Notes under the pieces: model-generated
Databases searched by the model: none
Told to the model about the DNA's origin: nothing
What the model saw: the letters and a program-made list of their open reading frames with translations, nothing else
Source: Actinomycetes bacterium
GTDB lineage: Bacteria; Actinomycetota; Thermoleophilia; Solirubrobacterales; 70-9
Assembly: GCA_016861045.1 (NCBI GenBank)
Contig: BOKP01000004.1
Coordinates: 372,001-436,000, forward strand
Direction: 5' to 3'
Length of the DNA: 64,000 nucleotides
Shown here: positions 40,558 to 48,239 of the stretch, in pieces
Numbering within the stretch: the first letter of the stretch is position 1
How the letters are laid out: each line of letters opens with the position of its first letter
Position numbers and translations under genes: made by a program

Positions 40558-40686
40558 GGATCTCTCATCGCCGCCGCCGGATCTCCTCCACCGCGCCGCC
40601 GGATCTCTCATCGCCGCCGCCGGATCTCCTCCACCGCGCCGCCGGATCTCTCATCGCCGCCGCCGGATCTCCTCCACCGCGCCGCC
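40558..40686. repeat. 43-bp minisatellite
   Basis: Three exact 43-bp units start at 40558, 40601 and 40644, with a diverged fourth from 40687 and partial copies to the left from about 40510. Each unit is two related halves of 21 and 22 bp, both containing gccgccggatctc. The right end of the array encodes the C-terminus and stop codon of the DUF559-type gene (ERSGGAVERSGGAVEEI). Not a CRISPR: no unique spacers. Confidence 0.9.
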
Positions 40687-41691
40687 GGATCTCTCCACTG
40701 CGCCGCCGGATCGCTCAGCGAGGATCTCGCGAATCTCGCCGGCGACCGCTCGCGGCCGCCGCAGCGCCGCAGCCGAGTACCGCCGCGTCAGGTAGCCGGC
40801 CCGAGCGAGCTCGGCGTCGCGCTCGTTGTCCCGGTCACGCTGCCGTCCCCGGTGCCGGCCCCCATCGGCCTCGACGATGAATCGCTTTCGTACCCACAGC
40901 AGATCCACCTCGTAACCGCGGACGGGAGCGTTCGCGACCGGCAGTGGCAGGCGATGCTCGCGGCAGATCGCCATCACGAGCGCTTCCAGCCGCGACCGCA
41001 CGTCCCGCAGCGACAGGGCCGGCTCGCCGAGGAGAGCGCGCAGCGCAGCGACGTTGCGATGCCCGCGACCCCCGGCGCAGAGCACCTCGAGGCGGGCGCG
41101 GTCGAGGATCTCCAGGTATTCGGCCTCCTCGAACGCCCGACGCAGCTCGCGCGGCGTCCGGTCCGGCGCGATGTCGAACAGGGTGCGCGCGGCGGTCGTC
41201 GCGGGGATGCCCGCGACCTCGACGACATCGATCCTCGCCAGGGGGCCCGAGTGGATGATGAGCCCGTCGCGGCGAGCCGACCTGCCCGGCCGCGTCAGGT
41301 GGATGGGAGAGCGATGCCATTGCAGCTCGTCGACAGCGAGGATGTGCTGGAGCTCGCCCGAGCTGCGGCGGCTGATCGCCGCGCCCGCGCCGGCGGCCAG
41401 AGCCGCGGCCAGCCAGGCGGTCTCCATGTCGGACCGCCTGTGGCCGACCGCGAGGACGCCACGATGGACCCGGTGGAGATGGCCGCGGCGAACCCAGTCG
41501 TGAATCGTCGCGTCGGAGAGCCCGCCGGCGACCAGCTGGCGTCGCGTGACCAAGCCACGCTGCCGTGCCGCCACCCCCGCGATACCGACTGCAGCCGGGC
41601 CCGCTTTCTTCGGAATACCGAAGTTTCCAGCCTCTGGACCGTGGATCTCACCGCGCCGACAGGGCTCGTTTCCGGCTGCGACACCTCCCAT
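40651..41691 (-). CDS. AbiEi antitoxin-like/DUF559 nuclease-fold protein
   Basis: A protein of about 346 aa. Winged-helix N-part of the type IV TA AbiEi/PF13338 kind (VAARQRGLVTRRQLVAGGL, HRVHRGVLAVGH), middle domain, and C-terminal DUF559 (Vsr/PD-(D/E)XK-like) with NAPVRGYEVDLLWVRKRFIV, EADGGRHRGRQRDRDNERD and AGYLTRRYS; D, E and the conserved acidic pair are present. Such fusions are common in Actinobacteria with unproven function; no AbiEii toxin gene is adjacent. The start is uncertain: ATG 41691 is taken, but the recognisable domain begins about 40 residues later. The C-terminal end lies inside a minisatellite. Confidence 0.75.
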   Translation of the reverse strand: MGGVAAGNEPCRRGEIHGPEAGNFGIPKKAGPAAVGIAGVAARQRGLVTRRQLVAGGLSDATIHDWVRRGHLHRVHRGVLAVGHRRSDMETAWLAAALAAGAGAAISRRSSGELQHILAVDELQWHRSPIHLTRPGRSARRDGLIIHSGPLARIDVVEVAGIPATTAARTLFDIAPDRTPRELRRAFEEAEYLEILDRARLEVLCAGGRGHRNVAALRALLGEPALSLRDVRSRLEALVMAICREHRLPLPVANAPVRGYEVDLLWVRKRFIVEADGGRHRGRQRDRDNERDAELARAGYLTRRYSAAALRRPRAVAGEIREILAERSGGAVERSGGAVEEIRRRR

Positions 41692-41796
41692 CGGTCGAGG
41701 ATCGAGCCGTCGGGCGCACCGATCAAGCCGCGGACGTGTCGTTCCGAGCCGAAGGTGCAGCGGAGGAGTGTCGGCCGCGGGTCCGCGACCCGACCG

Positions 41797-42006
41797 GATC
41801 GGACGGACCGGGACGGACCGGGCATCGGACGGACCGGGACGGACCGGGCATCGGACGGACCGGGACGGACCGGGCATCGGACGGACCGGGACGGACCGGG
41901 CATCGGACGGACCGGGCATCGGACGGACCGGGGATCGGACGGACCGGGGGATCGGACGGACCGGGACGGACCGGAGATCGGACGGACCGGAGATCGGACG
42001 GACCGG
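41797..42006. repeat. 16/26-bp minisatellite array
   Basis: Tandem units built from catcggacggaccggg (16 bp) with or without an added acggaccggg (making 26 bp): one gatc-led 26-bp copy and three exact catc-led copies up to 41900, then mainly 16-bp units with g/c/a variants to about 42006. It occupies most of the 411-bp gap between the DUF559-type gene and the dodecin gene. All six frames read through it, giving spurious long ORFs rich in Arg, Pro, Ser and Gly. No gene is recognised in 41692-42102. Confidence 0.9.
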
Positions 42007-42102
42007 GCCCGCCGGCTGCGACGCGCTCGCTCACCCCGCCTTCATCGCGGGGTGCCGGCCTATGGCTGTTGACCCGGTCGGATGTTCACCGGGACAGATG
42101 GG

Positions 42103-42324
42103 CTAGTCCACATCGTCGCCGAGCTCTGAGCTCTCGACGACGAAGGCGACGCGGACGTGGGCGCGGTACTCGTCGAGGTCCTCGCCGCGGAGGCCGGTGC
42201 TGACGATGTCGACCGCGCGGATGTTGCGGATCTTCCGCTGGGCGCTCTTCAGCGCCTGGCGGGCGGCGTCGTCGGTCGAGACCTTGGAGCTGCCGACCAG
42301 CTCGATGATCTTCACCACTGCCAT
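42103..42324 (-). CDS. dodecin-family flavin-binding protein
   Basis: A 73-aa dodecin: MAVVKIIELVGSSKVSTDDA, then ALKSAQRKIRNIRAVDIVST and YRAHVRVAFVVES. The strand-helix-strand-strand order and length match. Dodecins assemble into hollow dodecamers that store flavin or coenzyme A. The aromatic residue that stacks on flavin in archaeal or mycobacterial forms (Trp in SPTSW) is replaced here (SKVSTDD), so ligand preference may differ. ATG 42324 overlaps the end of the preceding gene; GGAGAGGAGAG serves as ribosome-binding site. Confidence 0.9.
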   Translation of the reverse strand: MAVVKIIELVGSSKVSTDDAARQALKSAQRKIRNIRAVDIVSTGLRGEDLDEYRAHVRVAFVVESSELGDDVD

Positions 42325-42545
42325 CCGTCTCTCCTCTCCGGCCCGAAGGCCTGCTTGGCCGAGACGCCCTCGACGAGGGCGGCCCGCTGCCAGGGGCTCG
42401 GCGCCGGCGCCGCGACGGGTGCCGGCGTGGTGTCGGCCAGGAACCGCTCGACGGCGGCGACGATCGCCGCGGCCTCGCGCGGGTCGGCGGGGGCGAGCAT
42501 CTCGATCCGCGGACGCGGCGGCCGCCTGTTCCCGTTGCCCGGCAT
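42312..42545 (-). CDS. small acyl-CoA carboxylase epsilon-like protein (77 aa)
   Basis: Gly/Pro/Arg-rich start (MPGNGNRRPPRPR), a short strand (IEMLAPADP), a helix rich in Ala (REAAAIVAAVERFLAD) and an ending SPWQRAALVEGVSAKQAFGP. The Ala-rich helix followed by WQRAAL is what the epsilon subunits of actinobacterial acyl-CoA carboxylases look like, so it could assist the beta subunit encoded at 51142-52710, though it is not adjacent. Its last 13 bases overlap dodecin. The functional call is tentative; the reading frame itself looks sound. Confidence 0.55.
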   Translation of the reverse strand: MPGNGNRRPPRPRIEMLAPADPREAAAIVAAVERFLADTTPAPVAAPAPSPWQRAALVEGVSAKQAFGPERRDGWQW

Positions 42546-42556
42546 GCGTTATGCGA

Positions 42557-42562
42557 ACCCTA
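42557..42562 (-). promoter_or_regulatory. -10 hexamer TAGGGT before the epsilon-like/dodecin pair
   Basis: On the minus strand TAGGGT, 11 bases, then ATG 42545: a very short leader at most. Confidence 0.4.
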
Positions 42563-42639
42563 GCCGCGGGACGCCGATGCCGCCGGCCGAGACGCCGGCG
42601 GTGGCGCGGGCGACCGCGCCTTGCGGTTGACTGTGGGCC

Positions 42640-44061
42640 GTGCGAGCCGGGAAGAGGTGGATCTGCGTGGCGCTCCTCGCCGCTGTCGGGGGCGCCCTCG
42701 TGCCGGCGACGGCGGTGGGCGAGCGTCCGGGCCTGGCGGTCTCCCCGCAGGGCCAGATGCGCCCCGCGTTCCGGTTCGATCGCCACGACTACGCGGTTCG
42801 CTGCGAGCCCGGCGCGAGCCGGCTCGAGGTCGACGGCGCCCGCGGCTGGCGGTCACGGATCGACGGCTCCCGGTTCCGGGCCGGGAACCGGTCGCGGCCC
42901 CTGCGCGCCGGCTCGGCCCGCCGCGTCCGGGTCGTGTTCCGGAAGCCCCGAAGCGGGAAGCGGAGCGCCTTCAACCTCCGCTGCCTGCCCGCGGGCTTCC
43001 CCGCGTACTCGTTCCATCGCCTCGCGCCGGGCGGGCCGAAGCTGTTCACGATGCAGCTCGGCTCGCACTACGCGGCGGTCTTCGATCGCAACGGGGTCCC
43101 GGTCTGGTGGTACCGCGCCGACGGCGAGCCCGACAACTTCCAGATCCTCGCCGACGGCACGATCGCCTTCGACCCGGTCGACGAGATCACCCTCCAGACC
43201 GGTGACTACGAGATCCGGACCCTCCGCGGGCGCCTGCTGCGGGTGGTCGGCGGCGTAAACGGGGCGGCCGCCGACATCCACGAGATCCAGCTCCTCCCCA
43301 ACGGCAACTACCTGATCGGGGCCCAGGTCGTGTACGAGGCCGATGCGAGCGCCTACGGCGGCAGCGCCGACTCGCAGGTGATCGGGATCGAGATCCAGGA
43401 GGTGTCGCCCGCCGGCGAGGCCGTCTGGACCTGGGCCTCGCGCGATCACATCGGCCTCGAGGAGACCGGTCGCTGGTGGGAGCAGCCGATCCTCGACGAC
43501 GAGCCCTACGACGTCGTCCACTGGAACTCGGCCGAGCTCACCGGGAACCGCCTGCTGCTCTCCTTCCGCCACCTCGACGCCGTCTACGAGATCGACCGCC
43601 GCACCGGCGAGGTCGTCTGGAAGCTCGGCGGCACCGAGACCCCGGCGAGCCTCGACGTCCGCAACGACCCGCACGGCGACCACCCGCTCGGCGCCCAGCA
43701 CGACGCCCGTCTGCAGCCCGACGGGTCGGTCACCGTCTACGACAACCGGACCGGCCTCGGCGACGCCCCGCGCGCGGTGCGCTACCGCATCGACCGCGAC
43801 CGCGGCACCGCGCGGCTCGTCCAGTCGATCGCCGACCCGGACGTGCCGAGCTCGTTCTGCTGCGGCTCGGCCCGGCGCCTCGACTCGGGCGACTGGCTGA
43901 TCGGCTGGGGGGCCAACCCGACGGTCGTCGGCTACGACGGCGAGGGAGCGCGCCTCTTCAACCTCAGGCTCGACGCCGGCTTCAGCTACCGGGCGATCCC
44001 CGTGCCCCGCGGGGCGGTGACCATGCGCCAGCTCCGCCGCGCGATGGACGCGATCGGATGA
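42640..44061 (+). CDS. secreted arylsulfotransferase (ASST)-fold protein
   Basis: A 473-aa exported protein: signal peptide (RWICVALLAAVGGALVPATA), an N-terminal beta domain with two cysteines, and from about 125 a beta-propeller of the arylsulfotransferase family (FDRNGVPVWWYRADGEPDNF, DIHEIQLLPNGNYLIGAQVV, WKLGGTETPASLDV, LGAQHDARLQPDGSVTVYDN). ASSTs move sulfate between phenolic esters, but many members of this branch are of unknown activity; histidines of DIHEIQ and GAQHDA are candidates for the active site. A paralogue with the same layout lies at 49648-51102. GTG start. Confidence 0.85.
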   Translation: MRAGKRWICVALLAAVGGALVPATAVGERPGLAVSPQGQMRPAFRFDRHDYAVRCEPGASRLEVDGARGWRSRIDGSRFRAGNRSRPLRAGSARRVRVVFRKPRSGKRSAFNLRCLPAGFPAYSFHRLAPGGPKLFTMQLGSHYAAVFDRNGVPVWWYRADGEPDNFQILADGTIAFDPVDEITLQTGDYEIRTLRGRLLRVVGGVNGAAADIHEIQLLPNGNYLIGAQVVYEADASAYGGSADSQVIGIEIQEVSPAGEAVWTWASRDHIGLEETGRWWEQPILDDEPYDVVHWNSAELTGNRLLLSFRHLDAVYEIDRRTGEVVWKLGGTETPASLDVRNDPHGDHPLGAQHDARLQPDGSVTVYDNRTGLGDAPRAVRYRIDRDRGTARLVQSIADPDVPSSFCCGSARRLDSGDWLIGWGANPTVVGYDGEGARLFNLRLDAGFSYRAIPVPRGAVTMRQLRRAMDAIG

Positions 44062-44137
44062 GCAGCCGGCCGGCCGCGGCGAGGCCCGGGTGAGGCGGGT
44101 GGCACCGGCCCCGGAGGCCGGGCCGCCCGGGCGCCGC

Positions 44138-44797
44138 ATGCGGCGCCTGCTGCTCGCCGCGCTCGCGGCCACGCTCCTCGCGGCGGCGCCGGCCGGCGCG
44201 GCCAAGCCGGTGGTGCTGACGATCCACGGCGGGGGCTACTACATGTACGACGCCGCCTCGATGGCGACCCAGGTCGCGTCCTTTCGCGCCCAGGGCTTCA
44301 AGGTCGAGTCGGTCGAGTACCGGCTCGGAAACATCCGCGCCGGGTGGCGCGACGTGCGGGCGGCCGTGCGCCGCTACCCGCGCCGGCACGTCTACGCCTA
44401 CGGCGAGTCGGCCGGCGCCGGTTACGCCGGGCTGCTGGCCACCACCGGGCTGATCGACGGGGCCGTGCTGCAGTCGCCGCTGATCGACCTCCGTCCATAC
44501 TGGGGCCCGGAGCGGGGGCATCTGTTCTCGTGCACGAGGAGGGCCTGCTGGGATCGCTTCTCCGCCGTCGAGAAGCGGGCGCTGCAGCCGATCCTGATGT
44601 TCGTGCCGCTCGACGACCCCTTCGCGAGCTCGGCCTCCTCGCTGCGGTGGGAGCGGCGCAACCCGAGCGTGCGGGCGATCAGCTACCACGGCTGGCACGG
44701 GATGCCGTCGCCGAAGGGGATGGCCGCCGACCTGCGCCGGGCCGGCCGCTACTTCTGGCGCAAGCACTGCGACGCGGTCGGCTGCGAGCGGGGCTAG
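44138..44797 (+). CDS. secreted alpha/beta-hydrolase
   Basis: A 219-aa protein with signal peptide (MRRLLLAALAATLLAAAPAG). Esterase features: oxyanion HGGGYYMYD after the first strand, nucleophile Ser in YGESAGAGYAGLL, probable acid in PLDDPF and catalytic His in YHGWHGMPSP. This is the hormone-sensitive-lipase-like pattern, of short overall length. Two cysteines pairs (CTRRAC, C...CERG) may form disulfides. GTG 44090 is an alternative start 48 bases earlier, but the signal peptide fits ATG 44138. Follows the ASST gene, same strand. Confidence 0.8.
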   Translation: MRRLLLAALAATLLAAAPAGAAKPVVLTIHGGGYYMYDAASMATQVASFRAQGFKVESVEYRLGNIRAGWRDVRAAVRRYPRRHVYAYGESAGAGYAGLLATTGLIDGAVLQSPLIDLRPYWGPERGHLFSCTRRACWDRFSAVEKRALQPILMFVPLDDPFASSASSLRWERRNPSVRAISYHGWHGMPSPKGMAADLRRAGRYFWRKHCDAVGCERG

Positions 44798-44816
44798 CCG
44801 GCCGCCGCCTCCTTCG

Positions 44817-45419
44817 ATGGCCGGGCCACGAGCCGAACGCCCCTCGAACGAGCTCAAGTTCGAGACCGCCAATCCGGTCGTGCGGGCGATGATCGGCGGG
44901 TTCTTCTCGCGCCTCGGCGCCCTCGTCGCGCCGCTCGCGCCGGCGAGCACGCTCGACGCCGGCTGCGGCGAGGGCGAGACGCTGGTCCGCCTCGGCCCGC
45001 TGCTCGGCGGGCGGGTCAGCGCCGTCGACCTCTCCGCCTACAGCGTCGGCCGGGTCGGCGAGCGGCTGCCGGCGGTCGACGCGCGGGTCGCCAGCGTCAC
45101 CGATCTCCCGTTCGCCGGCGCGAGCTTCGACCTCGTCCTCTGCCTCGAGGTCCTCGAGCATCTCGACGAGCCCGCCGCCGCGGTTCGCGAGCTCGCCCGC
45201 GTGGCGGCTTCCGACGTCGTCGTCTCCGTTCCCCACGAGCCCTGGTTCCGGATCGGCAGCCTGCTACGCGGCAAGCACGTGCGGGCGCTCGGAAACCACC
45301 CCGAGCACGTAAACCACTACAACCGCCGCAGCCTGGCGGCGCTGCTCGAGCCGGCCCTCGGGGTCGCGACGATCACGACCGCCTTCCCGTGGCTGATCGC
45401 CCACGGAAGGCCACGCTGA
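44817..45419 (+). CDS. class I SAM-dependent methyltransferase
   Basis: A 200-aa methyltransferase of the Methyltransf_11 kind: motif I LDAGCGEGETLVRLG, motif II acidic VDLSAY, and LVLCLEVLEHLDEPAAAVRE (post-motif II). The product or substrate is unknown. Same direction as the ASST and hydrolase genes, with 19 bp to the hydrolase, so probably one operon. Confidence 0.88.
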   Translation: MAGPRAERPSNELKFETANPVVRAMIGGFFSRLGALVAPLAPASTLDAGCGEGETLVRLGPLLGGRVSAVDLSAYSVGRVGERLPAVDARVASVTDLPFAGASFDLVLCLEVLEHLDEPAAAVRELARVAASDVVVSVPHEPWFRIGSLLRGKHVRALGNHPEHVNHYNRRSLAALLEPALGVATITTAFPWLIAHGRPR

Positions 45420-45502
45420 GGAGCCGTGCGTGGTCTCGAGCCCCTCATCCTCGCCCCCCGCCGGCCCCGCCGCTGGCGGCCGCCGGGGTCCCGGGACGGG
45501 TC

Positions 45503-47215
45503 CTATCGCGCCGGCGGCGGGCAGACCGTGGCGCCGGGGCCGCTCAACGTCGCCCGCCACGGGTCCGGGTCTCGATCGGCTCCGACCGCGACCAGCGACC
45601 ACCGACCCGGCTCGAGCGAGCCGAGCGCGACCCCCGGGGGGTCCGAGAACCGGGAGACGGAGACCTCGGCCGGCGCGCCGGCCGGCTTCATCGCCGTGAT
45701 TCCGGCGGCCAGCGGGAAGCCCGTCCCGGCTTCGACGCGCCCGCACGGCACCCGGTTCGGCGGGCGCTCGTCGACGGGGAGGATCGCGACGCCGCCGGCG
45801 GCGACGAGCGTCGCGTCGGCGGTTGCGCGCACCGGTGGCGGCTGCGCGCGGACCTCGGCGAGGTCCATCGCCGGCGAGCCGTAGCGGGGGACCGAGTTGA
45901 AGTACTCGAGCCCGGCTCCGAGCGGGATCGGAGCCCCGGGGCGAACCGCGGTGAAGTCCGGGGCGCCGCCGCCGGCGGCGCCCGGCTCGAGCCCGAGCCG
46001 CAGCTCCATCATCGCCAGCGCCAGCCGGCTCTCGGCTCCGCGAGCCCGCAGGAACGATGCGCCGTCACGGAGGACGACGAGGTTCATCGCGAGGCTGAAG
46101 GCGAATGCGGCGAGCAGGGCGTAGGCCCAGCCGGCGCGGATCCTCAGGCCGCGGGCCGCATCGACGAGGACCAGCAGCAGCGCCGAGGAGCCCGGGAACA
46201 GGTAGCGGACCGCGTAGACCTGGGTGCCCTCGGGTCGGGTGTCGGCGAGCGCGGCGGCGAGCCAGAAGGTGACGAGGACGCCGAGCGAGGCCCAGAACGA
46301 ACGCGGCAGGCCGCCGCGGAGGACGCGCCAGGCGAGCCCGGCGACCAGCGCCAGCCCGGCGAGCCAGCCGATCACGGTCGGGCTCGCGTCCTCGACGGGG
46401 CGCGGCTCGATGATCCGGGTCCAGGGGACGTCGACGCCGGTGATGCCGGTCGCGTTGACGGCCATCGAGCGGGCGTAGAAGGTGACGATGTCGATCAGCC
46501 CGCCGACCTCGGTCCGTCCCTGGTCGAACCGCTGCGCCCAAAGCCACCAGGCGGCGTAGAGCAGCAGCGGGATCAGGAAGATCCAGACCCGGCGGAGGCG
46601 GCCGCGGCGGAGCAGGACCGCGATCGCGACCCCGACCAGGTAGGCGAGGCCGACCGTGTAGGTGAAGACTGAGCAGGCGAGAAGGCCGCAGGCGAGCAGG
46701 TCGCCGCGGCGGTCGCCCCGCTCGACCGCGATCAGGGCTCCGAGGCCGAGCGCGATGCTGAAGGTCACGGTGAACCCGATCGGGCCGACGACGTGCTGCC
46801 AGGCCGAGCCGTAGAACAGCAGCAGCACCGCGGGCAGGAGCGCCCAGCCGGGGCCGATCCGCCGCTTCGCCCAGACGAAGAAGAGCGTCCCGACCAGCAG
46901 CACGCTGGCCACCCCGAGCACCCGCATCACGACGTAGTCCGGCCCGAGCAGGTCGATGCTGGCCAGATAGAGGAGCCGCGTCGTGCCGATCAGGTGCGAG
47001 TTGTGGGGGGTGAGCACCGCCTCGAGGCCGTGGAGGCTGGAGAGGTTGCCGAACCAGGTCAGCTCGTCGTTCCAGAAGCTCGTGCCGCGGTTGAGCCAGA
47101 GCAGCAGCGCCCCGGCGAGGAGGACGGCGATCGCCAGCAGCCGGCGGGCGAGCCGCTCGCCGCCCGCGCCAGCGAACGCGGCGCCGACCTTCGCCTCGGC
47201 GGCGGCCACCCTCAC
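45503..47215 (-). CDS. GT-C-fold membrane glycosyltransferase (PMT/ArnT-like)
   Basis: A 570-aa polytopic protein starting with a short cytoplasmic lead and about 11-12 helices. The first extracellular loop has FWNDELTWFGN, with the acidic pair that is the metal/catalytic site in GT39/ArnT-type enzymes, which take sugars from polyprenyl phosphates. The C-terminal 130 residues are hydrophilic and outside. GTG 47215 overlaps the GT2 gene's TGA (GTGA), and GT2 makes just the polyprenyl-phosphate sugar it would need. Longer reading to 47770 is antisense-like and rejected. Confidence 0.85.
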   Translation of the reverse strand: MRVAAAEAKVGAAFAGAGGERLARRLLAIAVLLAGALLLWLNRGTSFWNDELTWFGNLSSLHGLEAVLTPHNSHLIGTTRLLYLASIDLLGPDYVVMRVLGVASVLLVGTLFFVWAKRRIGPGWALLPAVLLLFYGSAWQHVVGPIGFTVTFSIALGLGALIAVERGDRRGDLLACGLLACSVFTYTVGLAYLVGVAIAVLLRRGRLRRVWIFLIPLLLYAAWWLWAQRFDQGRTEVGGLIDIVTFYARSMAVNATGITGVDVPWTRIIEPRPVEDASPTVIGWLAGLALVAGLAWRVLRGGLPRSFWASLGVLVTFWLAAALADTRPEGTQVYAVRYLFPGSSALLLVLVDAARGLRIRAGWAYALLAAFAFSLAMNLVVLRDGASFLRARGAESRLALAMMELRLGLEPGAAGGGAPDFTAVRPGAPIPLGAGLEYFNSVPRYGSPAMDLAEVRAQPPPVRATADATLVAAGGVAILPVDERPPNRVPCGRVEAGTGFPLAAGITAMKPAGAPAEVSVSRFSDPPGVALGSLEPGRWSLVAVGADRDPDPWRATLSGPGATVCPPPAR

Positions 47216-48150
47216 CGGCGATCGCGCGGCGTGCGCTCGTTGCGCATCGCGACGACCATCTGCGCGAGCAGCCCGAACGTGAACAGCTGGATGCCGATGA
47301 CGATCAGGAGCACCCCGAGCAGCAGCAGCGGGCGGTCGCCGATCGCCTCGCCGGCGATCTTCTCGATCGTCAGGTAGATCCCGATCGCGAGGCCGACGAG
47401 GAAGAAGCAGATCCCGATCCCCCCGAACAGGTGCAGCGGCCGGTTGCCATAGCGGCCCATGAAGATGACCGCGAGCAGATCGAGCATCCCCCGCGCGTAG
47501 CGCTCGAGCCCGAACTTCGTCCGGCCGTGGACCCGCGGCCGGTGGTTGACCGGCACCTCGGTGACCTTCCAGCCCCGCTGGACGCCGAGGACGGGGATGA
47601 AGCGGTGCATCTCCCCGTAGACGTCGAGCGCGCGGACGCGATCGCCCCGGTACGCCTTGAGCCCGTTGTTGAAGTCGTGGAGATCGACCCCCGAGATCAT
47701 CGCCGTGGCGCGGTTGAACACCCGCGAGGCGAATCGGCGCCGGATCGGGTCCCGGCGCGTCCGCTTCCACCCCGAGACGAGGTCGTAGCCCTCGTCGAGC
47801 TTGGCGAGCAGCGCCGGGATCTCGGCCGGATCGTCCTGGCCGTCGCCGTCGAGGGTGACGACGACCTCGCCGCGGCTGCGCTCGAAGCCGGCGGCGAGCG
47901 CCGCCGACTTGCCGGCGTTGCGCCCGAGGTCGACGACGATCAGGTCGTCGCGGCCGGCGCCGCGGTCGCGGAGGTAGTCGCCGGAGCCGTCGGTCGATCC
48001 GTCGTCGACGAAGATCAGCTCGCTGCGCCGGCCGAGCGAGGCGAGGGCGGCGTCGATCTCGTCGATCAGCCCCGGCAGCGCGTCGCGCTCGTCGAAGACC
48101 GGGACGACGATCGAGACGTCCGGCGCCGCCGAGGTGCCCGAGACCGTCAA
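47212..48150 (-). CDS. GT2-family polyprenyl-phosphate glycosyltransferase
   Basis: A 312-aa protein of the DPM1/GtrB type: GT2 domain with VSIVVPVFDERDALPGLIDE, FVDDGSTDGS, the DGDGQDDPAEIP DxD region, GLKAYRGDRVRAL and RPRVHGRTKFG, then two C-terminal membrane helices (GGIGICFFLVGLAIGIYL, LLLLGVLLIVIGIQLFTFG). Transfers a sugar from a nucleotide to a lipid carrier on the inner membrane face. TTG 48150 is the best start in frame; upstream sequence looks non-coding. Coupled with the GT-C gene downstream. Confidence 0.9.
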   Translation of the reverse strand: MTVSGTSAAPDVSIVVPVFDERDALPGLIDEIDAALASLGRRSELIFVDDGSTDGSGDYLRDRGAGRDDLIVVDLGRNAGKSAALAAGFERSRGEVVVTLDGDGQDDPAEIPALLAKLDEGYDLVSGWKRTRRDPIRRRFASRVFNRATAMISGVDLHDFNNGLKAYRGDRVRALDVYGEMHRFIPVLGVQRGWKVTEVPVNHRPRVHGRTKFGLERYARGMLDLLAVIFMGRYGNRPLHLFGGIGICFFLVGLAIGIYLTIEKIAGEAIGDRPLLLLGVLLIVIGIQLFTFGLLAQMVVAMRNERTPRDRR

Positions 48151-48239
48151 GGGGCCGGGCGGGCCTCGCCCCGATCCCGCCGGCCGCCGGCCCCGTCCGC
48201 GGACATCTCCGGGCTCTCCCTGGGCATCGGCGCGGCAGT

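Noticed and set aside
40558-42006. CRISPR-like appearance of the two tandem arrays
   Set aside because: Units abut directly with no unique spacers, and no cas genes are present; they are minisatellites.
41723-42034. Repeat peptides with RPGPSDARS-type units encoded on the minus strand
   Set aside because: All frames stay open through the array because it lacks stop codons; there is no start context or conserved partner, so it is taken as non-coding repeat.
45420-45502. GC-rich inverted repeat as terminator between convergent genes
   Set aside because: Stem is imperfect, with no T-run; by chance such pairings are frequent at this GC content.
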